From Paraburkholderia sp. PREW-6R (GTDB taxonomy: Bacteria; Pseudomonadota; Gammaproteobacteria; Burkholderiales; Burkholderiaceae), in contig NZ_CP155075.1 of assembly GCF_039621805.1 (NCBI RefSeq), positions 372,001 through 436,000 on the forward strand: a stretch of 64,000 bases of DNA, given 5' to 3'. Shown here one piece after another: positions 44,552-52,806 of the stretch. Position 1 is the stretch's first letter. Each line of letters starts with the position of its first letter. The position numbers and the translations under genes are program-made. A model generated the notes under the pieces. That model did not search any database, was not told the DNA's origin, and saw only the letters and a program-made list of their open reading frames with translations.

Positions 44552-44840
44552 GCTTGACTCCTGTCTCCAGATAGACGCGCGCGCCCGATTAAGCGCGCGA
44601 CGAGCCGCTGTGCCGGTTCTCTTCATTGCTGTGCCGGCCGGAACGCGGTTCAAGTTGCTTGCACCTGCTTTACTGTTTCAATCTGCTACGCCGATGAGCT
44701 GTGCATTGGCTCCACGGAACTGAGTCGAAGTTGACGTCCCGCATGTGTCTTCAAACCGATTGCTGGCCGAGCAAAGACAGATCTTTCGGCATGGAATTCG
44801 AGGTCAGCATGCCGGCGGCCTACGAATTTAAGACCCGCCA

Positions 44841-45614
44841 TCAGTCGAAAGTCGCATGACGCTTTGCGCGAAATGCCGCGACGCCTTCCGCTGCGTCCGG
44901 CGATGCCTTGCAGACCGATGCCGCGAGTTCGTGTGCGTAGTCGTGCTGGCCCGACTCCATCATCCGCAGGAGCCGCTTGCCCACGGACAGCGACGCCCTC
45001 GACCGCTTCTGAAGCGTCGCGCACACCGCGTCGACGCGTGCCGCAAGTTCATCGCTTGCAAGCGCCTCGTTGACGATACCCCACTGTGCGGCCGTACTGG
45101 CGGCAACAGGCTCGCCTAACAGGATCAGCTCGCGGGTTCGCGTAGCGCCGACGAGTTCGGCAAGACGCGCGCAGCCCATCCAGCCTGGAATCGCACCGAC
45201 TGCCGCCTCCGGGAAGCCGATACGTGCATCGACGCTTGCATAGCGAAAATCGCAAGCGAGCGCGAGTTCAAAGCCGCCGCCCAGCGCGCTGCCCGCAAGC
45301 ACCGCGATAGTTGGCTTGTCGAGCTCCGCGATCCGCCGGAACACGCGATTGCCATCACGGATGAAGCGGGTGCCCATTTGCTGTGCGTCGATGTCGCCCC
45401 ATTCGTTGATGTCGGCGCCGCTGCAGAAAAAGCGCGGGCTCGTCGAGACAAACTTCAGCGCGCGCACCTCGGGATTGCGCTCGACACTCGCGACATATCG
45501 CTCGATGTCGTCCAGCATGCCGGTCGTCAGCGCGTTATGCCGGGCTGGACGGTTGAGTGTGATTGTCGCCATCGCGCCATCGACGCTGAAGAGGACGTCA
45601 GAATTGTGCTGCAT
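44841..45614 (-). CDS. Enoyl-CoA hydratase/isomerase
   Basis: 257 residues of the crotonase family. The start at 45614 has GAGGTG upstream. The frame to 45656 would abut the CoA-transferase stop. The oxyanion-hole segments are FFCSGADINEWG and AGSALGGGFELALACDFR, and the active-site region includes FPEAAVGAIPGWMGCARLAE. These enzymes hydrate enoyl-CoA or do related isomerisation or cleavage of acyl-CoA. It follows the CoA-transferase gene by 42 bases, on the same strand, so an acid activated by the transferase is probably the substrate of this enzyme. Confidence 0.9.
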   Translation of the reverse strand: MQHNSDVLFSVDGAMATITLNRPARHNALTTGMLDDIERYVASVERNPEVRALKFVSTSPRFFCSGADINEWGDIDAQQMGTRFIRDGNRVFRRIAELDKPTIAVLAGSALGGGFELALACDFRYASVDARIGFPEAAVGAIPGWMGCARLAELVGATRTRELILLGEPVAASTAAQWGIVNEALASDELAARVDAVCATLQKRSRASLSVGKRLLRMMESGQHDYAHELAASVCKASPDAAEGVAAFRAKRHATFD

Positions 45615-45656
45615 GAAAACACCTCGCGATTCGGTTTGCCCGCTATGGCTGCGCAT

Positions 45657-47165
45657 TCAGTGAATCGCCGCCTCGAGAAGCTGCTCGTCGACGAGTGGCG
45701 CGAATTCCATTCGCGCGAGCACGTCCTTGTGCACGTCAATGCCTTTCGCGACCTCGATCAAACGCACGCCAAGCGGATCGAGCCTGAATACGGCACGCTC
45801 GGTCACATACAAAACCTCTTTGCCGTCGAGGCGAGCCTGATGGCCGCTGAACGTCACGTGGCGAACACTTTTCACTGCTTTCGGGACCGAGCCGGGCGAC
45901 ACGATTTCGATCGAGTCGTCAGCGTGTCGCTCAACGCGCAAACCTTTTGCCTCAAAAGCGCCGCAGAAAACAATTTTTCTGGCGCCTTGAGCAATGTCCA
46001 TGAAGCCACCGGGACCCACGACGGTGCTACCGAGCTTCGATACGTTCACATTCCCCTGTTCGTCGAACTCGCCCATCCCGAGGAACGTGATGTCGATTCC
46101 GCCGCCGCTGTAAAAATCGAACTGGTCGACGCTCGGCACAATGGCGTCCGCGTTGCGCGCCGTGCCGAACATGGCGCCGTCGAGCATCGCGCCGCGATGA
46201 ACCCCCTGTTCGACGGATCCCCAATAGTCCGACCCCCGACCCTGCGCCGCGAGGACTGCCGGAATCGCGCCTGGAAATCCGAAGCCAAAGTTCACCGACT
46301 GATCGGTGCCGAGCTCCTGTGCCGCGCGCTCGGCGACGATCAGACGCATGCCCTCGGGCATGTCGGCGTCGGCCGTTCCGGCGAGCGACTCGCCGCTAAG
46401 CGACGGGTCATAGTCGCTGATTGCACACTGCCGCTGGGACGGCGTCTGGACGGTCATATCCACCATGACGCCCGGGACGCGCACAAGGCGCGCCGGCACG
46501 TGACCCGTAGACTTTTCCTTCACCTGGGCGATCACCTTGCCGCCGCTGTTATGTGCGGCAAGCGCGACAGCGTAGATGTCGAGGTCGGCTGGTTCGCGGC
46601 GCGTCGACAGATTGCCGCGCTCGTCGGCGGAAGATGCCATGACGATTGAAATGTCGATGTTGATCGGCTTGAAGCGCAAATACTCGTCGCCGGCGATCTC
46701 GATCAGTTCAACAAGGTCTTCGGTGGTAGCCGCATTCAGCTTGCCACCGCCGAGCCGAGGATCGACGAAAGTGCGCAGCCCTACGCGGGTGATTACCCCG
46801 GGGCGTCCCGCGCCAATTTCGCGGAATAACGTGGCGATCACACCGCCCGGGAAACTGTAACCCTCTATCTGGCCCGACTGCGCGAGCGCCTGCATCGCGG
46901 ACGACCACACCCAGTGGCCGCCGATCACGCGTTTAACCATTCCAACGTGCGCGAACCGGCCAAGACCGCTTCCCTGGCCATTGCCGACACCCAAGGCATG
47001 TACCACCGTGAGACTGCAGGGATGGCCCGTTCGCAGGAACCGCGCTTCGATGGCGGCCAGCACGGCGTCCGGCTCGAGCAGCCCTCCGCCCGACCCGGTA
47101 ATTGCAATCGTCGCGCCATCAGGTATAGAAGCTGCCACCGCTTCTGCCGTCATCCATTTACTCAC
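45657..47165 (-). CDS. Fused acyl-CoA:carboxylate CoA-transferase (YdiF/propionate type)
   Basis: 502 residues, both alpha and beta halves in one chain. GTG at 47165 follows AAGGAGG. Glycine-rich IAITGSGGGLLEPD is near the start. The catalytic Glu319 lies in WGSVEQGVHRG, where it forms the covalent glutamyl-CoA, and GGGIDITFLGMGEFDEQGNV is typical of the beta half. The enzyme moves CoA from a donor such as acetyl-CoA to an organic acid, activating it without ATP. Immediately upstream is a palindrome shared with the operon at 48523, and the divergent gene is a TetR regulator. The acid used is unknown; the partner genes suggest a hydroxy, keto or sugar-derived acid. Confidence 0.92.
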   Translation of the reverse strand: MSKWMTAEAVAASIPDGATIAITGSGGGLLEPDAVLAAIEARFLRTGHPCSLTVVHALGVGNGQGSGLGRFAHVGMVKRVIGGHWVWSSAMQALAQSGQIEGYSFPGGVIATLFREIGAGRPGVITRVGLRTFVDPRLGGGKLNAATTEDLVELIEIAGDEYLRFKPINIDISIVMASSADERGNLSTRREPADLDIYAVALAAHNSGGKVIAQVKEKSTGHVPARLVRVPGVMVDMTVQTPSQRQCAISDYDPSLSGESLAGTADADMPEGMRLIVAERAAQELGTDQSVNFGFGFPGAIPAVLAAQGRGSDYWGSVEQGVHRGAMLDGAMFGTARNADAIVPSVDQFDFYSGGGIDITFLGMGEFDEQGNVNVSKLGSTVVGPGGFMDIAQGARKIVFCGAFEAKGLRVERHADDSIEIVSPGSVPKAVKSVRHVTFSGHQARLDGKEVLYVTERAVFRLDPLGVRLIEVAKGIDVHKDVLARMEFAPLVDEQLLEAAIH

Positions 47166-47206
47166 ATCGCCTCCTTGTCCTTGCTAATGCCGCTCTGCGT
47201 TAAAAC

Positions 47207-47225
47207 CGAACCGGTTCGTTACTTA
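47207..47225. promoter_or_regulatory. TetR-type operator, copy 1 (CGAACC-GGT-TCGTTACTTA)
   Basis: It begins with the perfect palindrome CGAACCGGTTCG (47207-47218) and continues with TTACTTA. The same CGAACC, 3 bases, TCGTTACTTA string occurs at 48441-48459. It lies 42 bases before the CoA-transferase start and 163 bases before the TetR ATG. Two copies in the promoters of neighbouring units point to one regulator for both. Confidence 0.8.
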
Positions 47226-47387
47226 AGGAGGATGATGTCATAGCGGATCGGGGCATTCAAGACCCGCGCCGGGATAATCGGGTTTACGATAGTGGCCGTG
47301 CTGCCCAGCGCGGGACATAAGTACGGGTTGCGCAGGTGGAAAGGCGCGCTCGTCATACCATCCAATTTCTTGAGTTGAAGGGGCAAG

Positions 47388-48074
47388 ATGCCAACGACGA
47401 CAGTCGAAGGGGACAGCGACAATCGGGTTGCGAAAAAGAGACCGCAGCGCACGAAGCGGCTGCGCGACCCGGTCCAGACACAGACAAAAATCCTCGCGGC
47501 CGCAAAAGCCGAGTTTGCGAAGGTCGGGCTCGGCGGCGCGCGCATCGAGTCGATCGCGGAGAAGGCCGGCGTCAACAAGCGGATGATTTACGAGTATTTC
47601 AAGGGCAAGGAGGAACTGTTTCAGACCGTGCTGGAAGAGATGTGGACGAGCATCCGGACGGAAGAGCAAAAGCTGGCGCTCGACCACCTGCCGCCCGTCG
47701 AGGCAATCCGCACGCTGATGACGTTCACGTGGGAGTATTACCTCGAGCACCCTGAGTTCATGTCGCTGGTCAACAGCGAAAACCTGCATCGCGCGCGGCA
47801 CGTGAAAAAGTCCCGGCGCTTCAGCCAGGTGCACGAGGGGTTTATCGATATGCTGCAGCGGATTCTCGATCGGGGCGTTGCTTCAGGGGACTTCCGTCCC
47901 GGCATCGACGCGAGCCAGCTGCATCTGACATTGGCGGCTATCGGCTACTACTATCTGACCAACCGTTTCACCGGCGAAGTCATTTTCGGCTTCGATTTCG
48001 TCTCGAAAGAAGCGCTCAAGAAACGCCTCGAATTCAATATCGACACGATATTCAGTATCCTTCGCCCGCGCTAG
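47388..48074 (+). CDS. TetR-family transcriptional regulator
   Basis: 228 residues, with a basic leader of about 35 residues before the HTH (KILAAAKAEFAKVGLGGARI, then IESIAEKAGVNKRMIYEYFKGK). The C-terminal domain has HLPPVEAIRTLMTFTWEYYLEHP, a form common in regulators of acyl-CoA or carboxylate catabolism. It is divergent from the CoA-transferase gene and precedes the SDR/DUF993/isomerase operon. Both units carry the same 19-base operator, which makes this the likely repressor of the whole system and of itself. AAGGGG precedes the start. The inducer is unknown. Confidence 0.9.
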   Translation: MPTTTVEGDSDNRVAKKRPQRTKRLRDPVQTQTKILAAAKAEFAKVGLGGARIESIAEKAGVNKRMIYEYFKGKEELFQTVLEEMWTSIRTEEQKLALDHLPPVEAIRTLMTFTWEYYLEHPEFMSLVNSENLHRARHVKKSRRFSQVHEGFIDMLQRILDRGVASGDFRPGIDASQLHLTLAAIGYYYLTNRFTGEVIFGFDFVSKEALKKRLEFNIDTIFSILRPR

Positions 48075-48409
48075 GCGCGGCGTTCTCGTTCGATTTCCCC
48101 GTTCCAGGTTCGCCCCTGTTATGAACGGTCCCGCGCTATAACTCTGGTTACCACCGGGCTTTGAATGGCCGCGGTTCGGCCGAACCCGGTCCATTGCCGA
48201 CCGTCGCTGGCGAGCAGCCAGCGACGGGTACCGCCAGAAGCGCGTCGACGGGAAACCACGGCGCTCTTCACCTGCTGCGGCGGTGTTCTACAGACTTTTC
48301 GCTTTGTGGCGCATGTTTGTCGCACGACGTCACGATCTCGCCATCCAGATCCCGGCGGGCACTTTCTATCAACAAGACACCCGCGCAGCCGCGCCAGGGA
48401 AAACCCTTT

Positions 48410-48438
48410 TTGACAGCGCACTGCATCGCGTATTAAAT
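48410..48438 (+). promoter_or_regulatory. Sigma-70-like promoter of the SDR-DUF993-isomerase operon
   Basis: A perfect -35 TTGACA (48410-48415) is followed after 17 bases by TTAAAT (48433-48438), with TATTAA overlapping it. The operator begins 3 bases further on, so a bound repressor would sit on the transcription start. Confidence 0.65.
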
Positions 48439-48440
48439 AA

Positions 48441-48459
48441 CGAACCATATCGTTACTTA
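48441..48459. promoter_or_regulatory. TetR-type operator, copy 2 (CGAACC-ATA-TCGTTACTTA)
   Basis: Matches copy 1 in 16 of 19 positions, the 3 differing bases being the central spacer. Here the palindrome extends as TAACGA-N6-TCGTTA (48438-48455). It lies just past the -10 and about 64 bases before the SDR start. Confidence 0.8.
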
Positions 48460-48522
48460 TGCTTGGGATAGACGATGCGGCGTCGACGTGACGACAAACG
48501 AATGCGGTAGAGGAGAGAAGAC

Positions 48523-49293
48523 ATGGAACAACGGCGGGTCGCACTGGTCACCGGAGCGCGTCGCGGGATCGGACGGGCTATCGCAAGCGAGCTGGCGCAG
48601 GCAGGATTCGATGTTGCGATCACCGACATCGTGCCGTCTGCCGAGCTGGACGGCACGCGCGCGGACGTCGAGCGCGCCGGCGTTCGATGCGTGGCGTTGA
48701 CATCGAACGTCGCAGATATCGCGCAACACGACACGCTGCTAGGGGCGGTCGAGGATTCGCTGGGCGGCGTCACCTGCCTTGTCAACAACGCGGGCGTGTC
48801 GGTGATGGCGCGCAGTGACCTCCTTGATGTCACGCTCGAGAGCTACGACCGGTGTCTCGACGTCAACACGCGAGGCACGTTCTTTCTGATGCAGGCATTT
48901 GCCCGCCGCGCTGTGAAAGCGTCACACGACGGCGTCAATCGCTCGATCGTCACGATCACTTCATCCAATGCCGTTGCGGCCTCGCCGCAGCGCAGCGAGT
49001 ACTGCGTATCGAAAGCGGGTCTTTCGATGGCTACCACGCTTTTCTCGTTGCGACTCGCCGAACACGGCATTGGCGTATTCGAGGTGCAGCCGGGGCTCAT
49101 CGAAACAGAAATGACCGCGCCATCGAAAGCCCGTTACGACGCGCAGATGGAGAACGGGCTGACTGCGATACGGCGCTGGGGAGCGCCTGAAGAAGTTGCA
49201 GCCGTGGTGCGCATGCTCGCGACAGGCGGTCTGCCGTTCAGCGTCGGCCAGGCAATCCGGGTGGACGGCGGTCTCCTCGTCTCCAAATACTGA
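48523..49293 (+). CDS. SDR-family oxidoreductase
   Basis: 256 residues of classical SDR type. The cofactor motif is TGARRGIGRAIA near residue 10, followed by NNAGVSVMARSDLLDVTLES, the Ser in TITSSNAVAAS and the catalytic pair Tyr160/Lys164 (YCVSK). The end reads VGQAIRVDGGLLVSKY, standard for the group. It would oxidise a hydroxyl of the pathway substrate, or reduce a ketone, with NAD(P). First gene of the operon that also encodes the DUF993 protein (16 bases further) and a TIM-barrel isomerase, preceded by the promoter and operator described above. GAGGAG precedes the ATG. Confidence 0.88.
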   Translation: MEQRRVALVTGARRGIGRAIASELAQAGFDVAITDIVPSAELDGTRADVERAGVRCVALTSNVADIAQHDTLLGAVEDSLGGVTCLVNNAGVSVMARSDLLDVTLESYDRCLDVNTRGTFFLMQAFARRAVKASHDGVNRSIVTITSSNAVAASPQRSEYCVSKAGLSMATTLFSLRLAEHGIGVFEVQPGLIETEMTAPSKARYDAQMENGLTAIRRWGAPEEVAAVVRMLATGGLPFSVGQAIRVDGGLLVSKY

Positions 49294-49309
49294 TTTCGAA
49301 AAACAGATC

Positions 49310-50473
49310 ATGCAAATCAAACTTCCCACAGTGGACGGCTCGCTAGCTCTTTACCGTCTGACCGGCGCTCCTCTGCAAGTCGAAAAGCCGGCGGCGCCAT
49401 TTAACCGCATCGCCTATTCGGCGGCTCACGTCGTAGCTGATCCGTTGCGCAGCGGCGAGTTCGGCCAGCCTTGCGCCATCGACTGGGAGCGGACCATTGA
49501 ATATCGCCGTTATTTACTCGGGCAAGGTCTGGGAATCGCGGAGGCGATGGACACTGCGCAACGCGGCATGGGTTTGTCATGGGAGACCGCGAAGGAATTA
49601 ATCGCACGTACCTTGAACGAAACACGCGACATCCCGGGCGCGCTGATCGCATCCGGTTGCGGCACCGACCATCTGCCGGCTGGCGATGCGCGGTCGTGCG
49701 ACGACGTGATCAAGGCCTACCTGACCCAGATCGAAGCCGTGCAGCGCGCAGGTGGCCGGATCATCCTGATGGCGAGCCGCGCGCTTGCACGCGTGGCGAA
49801 GGACTCGGGTGACTATCTGCGCGTCTACCGGGAAGTGCTGTCCGCTTGCGACAAGCCGGTCATCCTGCATTGGCTGGGTGAAGCGTTCGATCCGGATCTC
49901 GCCGGTTATTGGGGCTGCGCCGACTCCGAAAGCGCGGCGAACGTGTGTCTCGAAGTCATTGTCGCGAACGAGGCCAAGGTCGATGGGATCAAGATTTCCT
50001 TGCTGGACGACAGCAAGGAAATCAGTTTCCGCCGCCGTCTGCCCGCATCCGTCAAGATGTACACCGGCGACGATTTCAACTATCCGAAATTGATTGCCGG
50101 TGACGAAATGGGTTACTCGCACGCTCTGCTCGGGATATTCGATGCGATCGCGCCGGCAGCGTCGCAGGCGCTCAGCGCGTTGGCTGCGGGCAATACAGCG
50201 CGTTATGAACGGTTGCTCGAACCGACCGTCCCGTTGTCACGGCATATCTTCCGGGCGCCTACCCAGTATTACAAAACCGGTGTGGTTCTGCTCGCCTATC
50301 TGAACGGCTTCCAGCCTCATTTCTTTATGCTCGGCGGCCATCACGGCATGCGTCCGCCTATTTACCTGGCGGAGGTCTTCCGCCTTGCCGATCAGGCCAA
50401 TCTGCTACTCAATCCGGAACTCGCCGTCGCCCGCATGCAGGCGCTGATGACGACGCTCGGCTGCGTGGAATAA
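49310..50473 (+). CDS. DUF993 protein (dihydrodipicolinate-synthase-like family)
   Basis: About 387 residues from the ATG at 49310. A frame runs upstream into the SDR gene and was not used. The sequence matches the DUF993 family, described in databases as related to dihydrodipicolinate synthase, so a class I aldolase-like TIM barrel is likely. Recognisable blocks are IDWERTIEYRRYLLGQGLGI, PGALIASGCGTDHL, GGRIILMASRALARVAKDSG and VILHWLGEAFDPDLAGYWG. A possible Schiff-base lysine is in DGIKISLLDD, where aldolases have one at a strand end, but this is a guess. No function has been assigned to the family as far as I know. Its partners are an SDR and an isomerase. Confidence 0.8.
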   Translation: MQIKLPTVDGSLALYRLTGAPLQVEKPAAPFNRIAYSAAHVVADPLRSGEFGQPCAIDWERTIEYRRYLLGQGLGIAEAMDTAQRGMGLSWETAKELIARTLNETRDIPGALIASGCGTDHLPAGDARSCDDVIKAYLTQIEAVQRAGGRIILMASRALARVAKDSGDYLRVYREVLSACDKPVILHWLGEAFDPDLAGYWGCADSESAANVCLEVIVANEAKVDGIKISLLDDSKEISFRRRLPASVKMYTGDDFNYPKLIAGDEMGYSHALLGIFDAIAPAASQALSALAAGNTARYERLLEPTVPLSRHIFRAPTQYYKTGVVLLAYLNGFQPHFFMLGGHHGMRPPIYLAEVFRLADQANLLLNPELAVARMQALMTTLGCVE

Positions 50474-50554
50474 AGGATCGCGACAACACGCGTCAAGGCA
50501 AAACACGGGAAGTGTTCAGGCGGGACCGCATATGAGGCACGAACGGAAATACAC

Positions 50555-51403
50555 ATGAACTCCTTACAGGGAAGGCTGGACCGTTGCGCGATCAATACCG
50601 CAACACTAGGGCATCGCGAGCCATTACATCTGACGATCGATCGTATCGCGAGGGCTGGTTTCGGCGGCATTGCGCCGTGGCGGCACGAAGTCGAAGCAGC
50701 GGACGTTGCGCGGATCTCGAAACAGATTCGCTCACTCGACCTTGAAGTAAGCGGCTATTGCCGATCGACTTACTTTCCCGCCTCGACGGCAGAGGAGCGC
50801 GTCGCGAACATCAGGTCGAACACCCGCGCGCTTGCGGACGCCGCAGAGCTGGGTGCGCGGTGCTTCGTGATGGTAGTCGGCGGCCTGCCCGCAGGCAGCC
50901 GGGACCTGTCTGCCGCGCGCGAAATGGTGGTGGACGGGATCGCGGCGTTGATGCCTGAAGCAAAAAAGCTCGGCGTGCGGCTCGCGATCGAGCCACTTCA
51001 TCCAATGTACGCGGCCGAGCGCTCGGTGATCAATACCGTGGGTCACGCGCTGGACGTGTGCCGGCAACTCGACCCGGATAACGGCGTCCTCGGTGTCGCC
51101 GTCGACGTCTATCACTGCTGGTGGGATCCCCAACTGGCGGAGTCGGTGGCGTCAGCGGGCAAGGACGCGCGAATTGCCGCCTATCACGTCTCCGACTGGC
51201 TCATCCCGACCACGGACATGCTCCTCGATCGCGGAATGATGGGAGATGGCGTGATCGATCTGAAGGAGACGCGCCGCCTGATCGAATCGGCGGGATACAT
51301 GGGGATGACTGAAGTGGAAATCTTTTCGCGCGACAGGTGGTGGAAAGCGCCGCCCGACGAGGTCCTGCGGTGTTGCGCCGAGCGCTTGCAACGCGTTTGT
51401 TGA
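50555..51403 (+). CDS. Sugar-phosphate isomerase/epimerase-like TIM-barrel protein
   Basis: 282 residues of the AP-endonuclease-2/xylose-isomerase-like TIM-barrel superfamily. Metal-binding residues can be placed as Glu in LAIEPLHPMY, Asp and His in VAVDVYHCWWDP, His in AAYHVSDWL and Glu in GMTEVEIFSRDRWWK, which is the usual Glu/Asp/His/Glu set. It probably isomerises or epimerises a sugar-like or hydroxy-acid substrate. It follows the DUF993 gene by 81 bases on the same strand and precedes the porin by about 76. The pairing of a DUF993 protein with this superfamily suggests consecutive steps on a carbohydrate-derived acid. Confidence 0.84.
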   Translation: MNSLQGRLDRCAINTATLGHREPLHLTIDRIARAGFGGIAPWRHEVEAADVARISKQIRSLDLEVSGYCRSTYFPASTAEERVANIRSNTRALADAAELGARCFVMVVGGLPAGSRDLSAAREMVVDGIAALMPEAKKLGVRLAIEPLHPMYAAERSVINTVGHALDVCRQLDPDNGVLGVAVDVYHCWWDPQLAESVASAGKDARIAAYHVSDWLIPTTDMLLDRGMMGDGVIDLKETRRLIESAGYMGMTEVEIFSRDRWWKAPPDEVLRCCAERLQRVC

Positions 51404-51479
51404 TGCTTAAAGAGAAGCCCGCGGGGTTCCGAAAGCTGCGTTATTCACTCATCAATAAATGATCAGAACGAGGAGTCGC

Positions 51480-52697
51480 ATGAAAAGCATTGGAAACAGG
51501 CGCAACCTGCTCATATTGATTTGCGCAGGCGCTGCGAGCATCCATGCATTCGCGCAGAGCAGCGTGTCTCTTTACGGGATCGTAGACACGGGTATTGGCT
51601 ACCAGTCGAGTTCGACGACGCCTGGCCAAACTGGCGGCGGCCATTCGGCGTACAGAATGATTACGGGCGTATGGGCTGGAAGCCGCTTTGGTCTAAAGGG
51701 AGCAGAAGATCTCGGCGGCGGCACCAAGGCTATTTTCACGCTGGAAGAGGGCTTCAACAGTGCGAATGGTTCGATGTCGACGAACAGCCTGATGTTCAAC
51801 CGTCAAGCGTTTGTCGGCGTGACGAATGCCACGTACGGGTCGCTGAGTGCCGGGCGCCAGTACGCGTCCTATTATCAGCTTCTGGCGCCGTACAGCCCGA
51901 CCACGTGGCTGACCGGATTTTACGGCGCGCACGCCGGTGACCTCGATGGCCTCGACACGATTTATCGGGCGAACAACACACTGCTGTACGCGTCGCCGTC
52001 TTTCTCCGGGCTGAAGGTAAGCGGTTCGTATTCATTCGGTGGCGTTCCGGGCAGCGTGAATCAAGGTGCGACATGGAGCGCCGCGGCGCAATACCAGCAA
52101 GGTCCGGTCGGCCTCGCAGTGGGCTTCTCGCGCGTCGACAATGCCACGGTCAACGGCGGCGTTTTCGGTGCCGATTCGACGACGTCGAACGCGGGCGGGC
52201 AGGCGGGTATCTCGGCGGTCACGAACGGCTATCAGACCGCGCAGGCGCAGCAACGGCTGACCGTTGGCGCGGGCTATACGTTCAACAGCCAGATCGACGT
52301 CACGGCCACCTATTCGAACGTCCAATACATACCGGGGTCCGGTTCGTCATTTCGCAGCGAAGCAATCTGGAACACGGGCGGTATTGTGCTGCACTGGAAA
52401 CCGGCGGCCGCATGGGACCTGGCCGCGGGCTATGCCTATACGCGTGCAACCAAAGCTAACGGGATCGACAGCGCTGCACAGTATCAGCAGTTCAACCTGT
52501 CGCAGTACTATTCATTGTCGAAACGCACAGGGCTGTACGTTCTTGAGGCGTACCAGCGGACGAACGGCCAGACGCTCGGTTCGAATGGCAAGTCGATCAT
52601 CGGCGCCACGGCAACCATTGGCGACGGCTTCAACTCGACGCCTTCGTCGTCGCGCAGCATGATAGGCGCCGGCGTGGGCATGATTCACCGTTTTTGA
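51480..52697 (+). CDS. Gram-negative porin (trimeric, Burkholderia type)
   Basis: 405 residues from the ATG at 51480, with AGGAG 4 bases upstream. A longer frame to 51459 is unnecessary. The signal peptide is MKSIGNRRNLLILICAGAAS and continues to AFAQSS. The mature barrel begins SVSLYGIVDTGIGYQSS and shows WAGSRFGLKGAEDLGGGTKA, FNRQAFVGV, and the typical C-terminal Phe (MIHRF), all classic for the Porin_4 family. It is in the outer membrane and passes small hydrophilic solutes. It directly follows the isomerase gene, so it may be the outer-membrane entry for the substrate of that operon. It also has room for its own promoter. Confidence 0.93.
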   Translation: MKSIGNRRNLLILICAGAASIHAFAQSSVSLYGIVDTGIGYQSSSTTPGQTGGGHSAYRMITGVWAGSRFGLKGAEDLGGGTKAIFTLEEGFNSANGSMSTNSLMFNRQAFVGVTNATYGSLSAGRQYASYYQLLAPYSPTTWLTGFYGAHAGDLDGLDTIYRANNTLLYASPSFSGLKVSGSYSFGGVPGSVNQGATWSAAAQYQQGPVGLAVGFSRVDNATVNGGVFGADSTTSNAGGQAGISAVTNGYQTAQAQQRLTVGAGYTFNSQIDVTATYSNVQYIPGSGSSFRSEAIWNTGGIVLHWKPAAAWDLAAGYAYTRATKANGIDSAAQYQQFNLSQYYSLSKRTGLYVLEAYQRTNGQTLGSNGKSIIGATATIGDGFNSTPSSSRSMIGAGVGMIHRF

Positions 52698-52806
52698 TTA
52701 TTTTGGTTGGCAATGTAATGGCCTGCTGCAGGACTCCAATAAGGTTGAAGAACTGAACCTGGATCGCAATGTCCGAAGCGGTCGAGCGCTTTCCCCGAAG
52801 GGAATT

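Larger units (their letters stand above)
48075..48522. other. 448-base intergenic region with a hairpin, promoter and operator
   Basis: It lies between the TetR gene and the SDR operon. It contains a perfect 10-base stem with a 7-base loop (CCGTCGCTGG/CCAGCGACGG, 48201-48227, no U-tract), then a TTGACA-type promoter and the second operator at 48441. Open frames in it have no protein-like features. Confidence 0.6.

Noticed and set aside
45378..46649. 423-codon plus-strand frame
   Set aside because: Antisense to the CoA-transferase gene, and rich in His and Arg with no recognisable fold.
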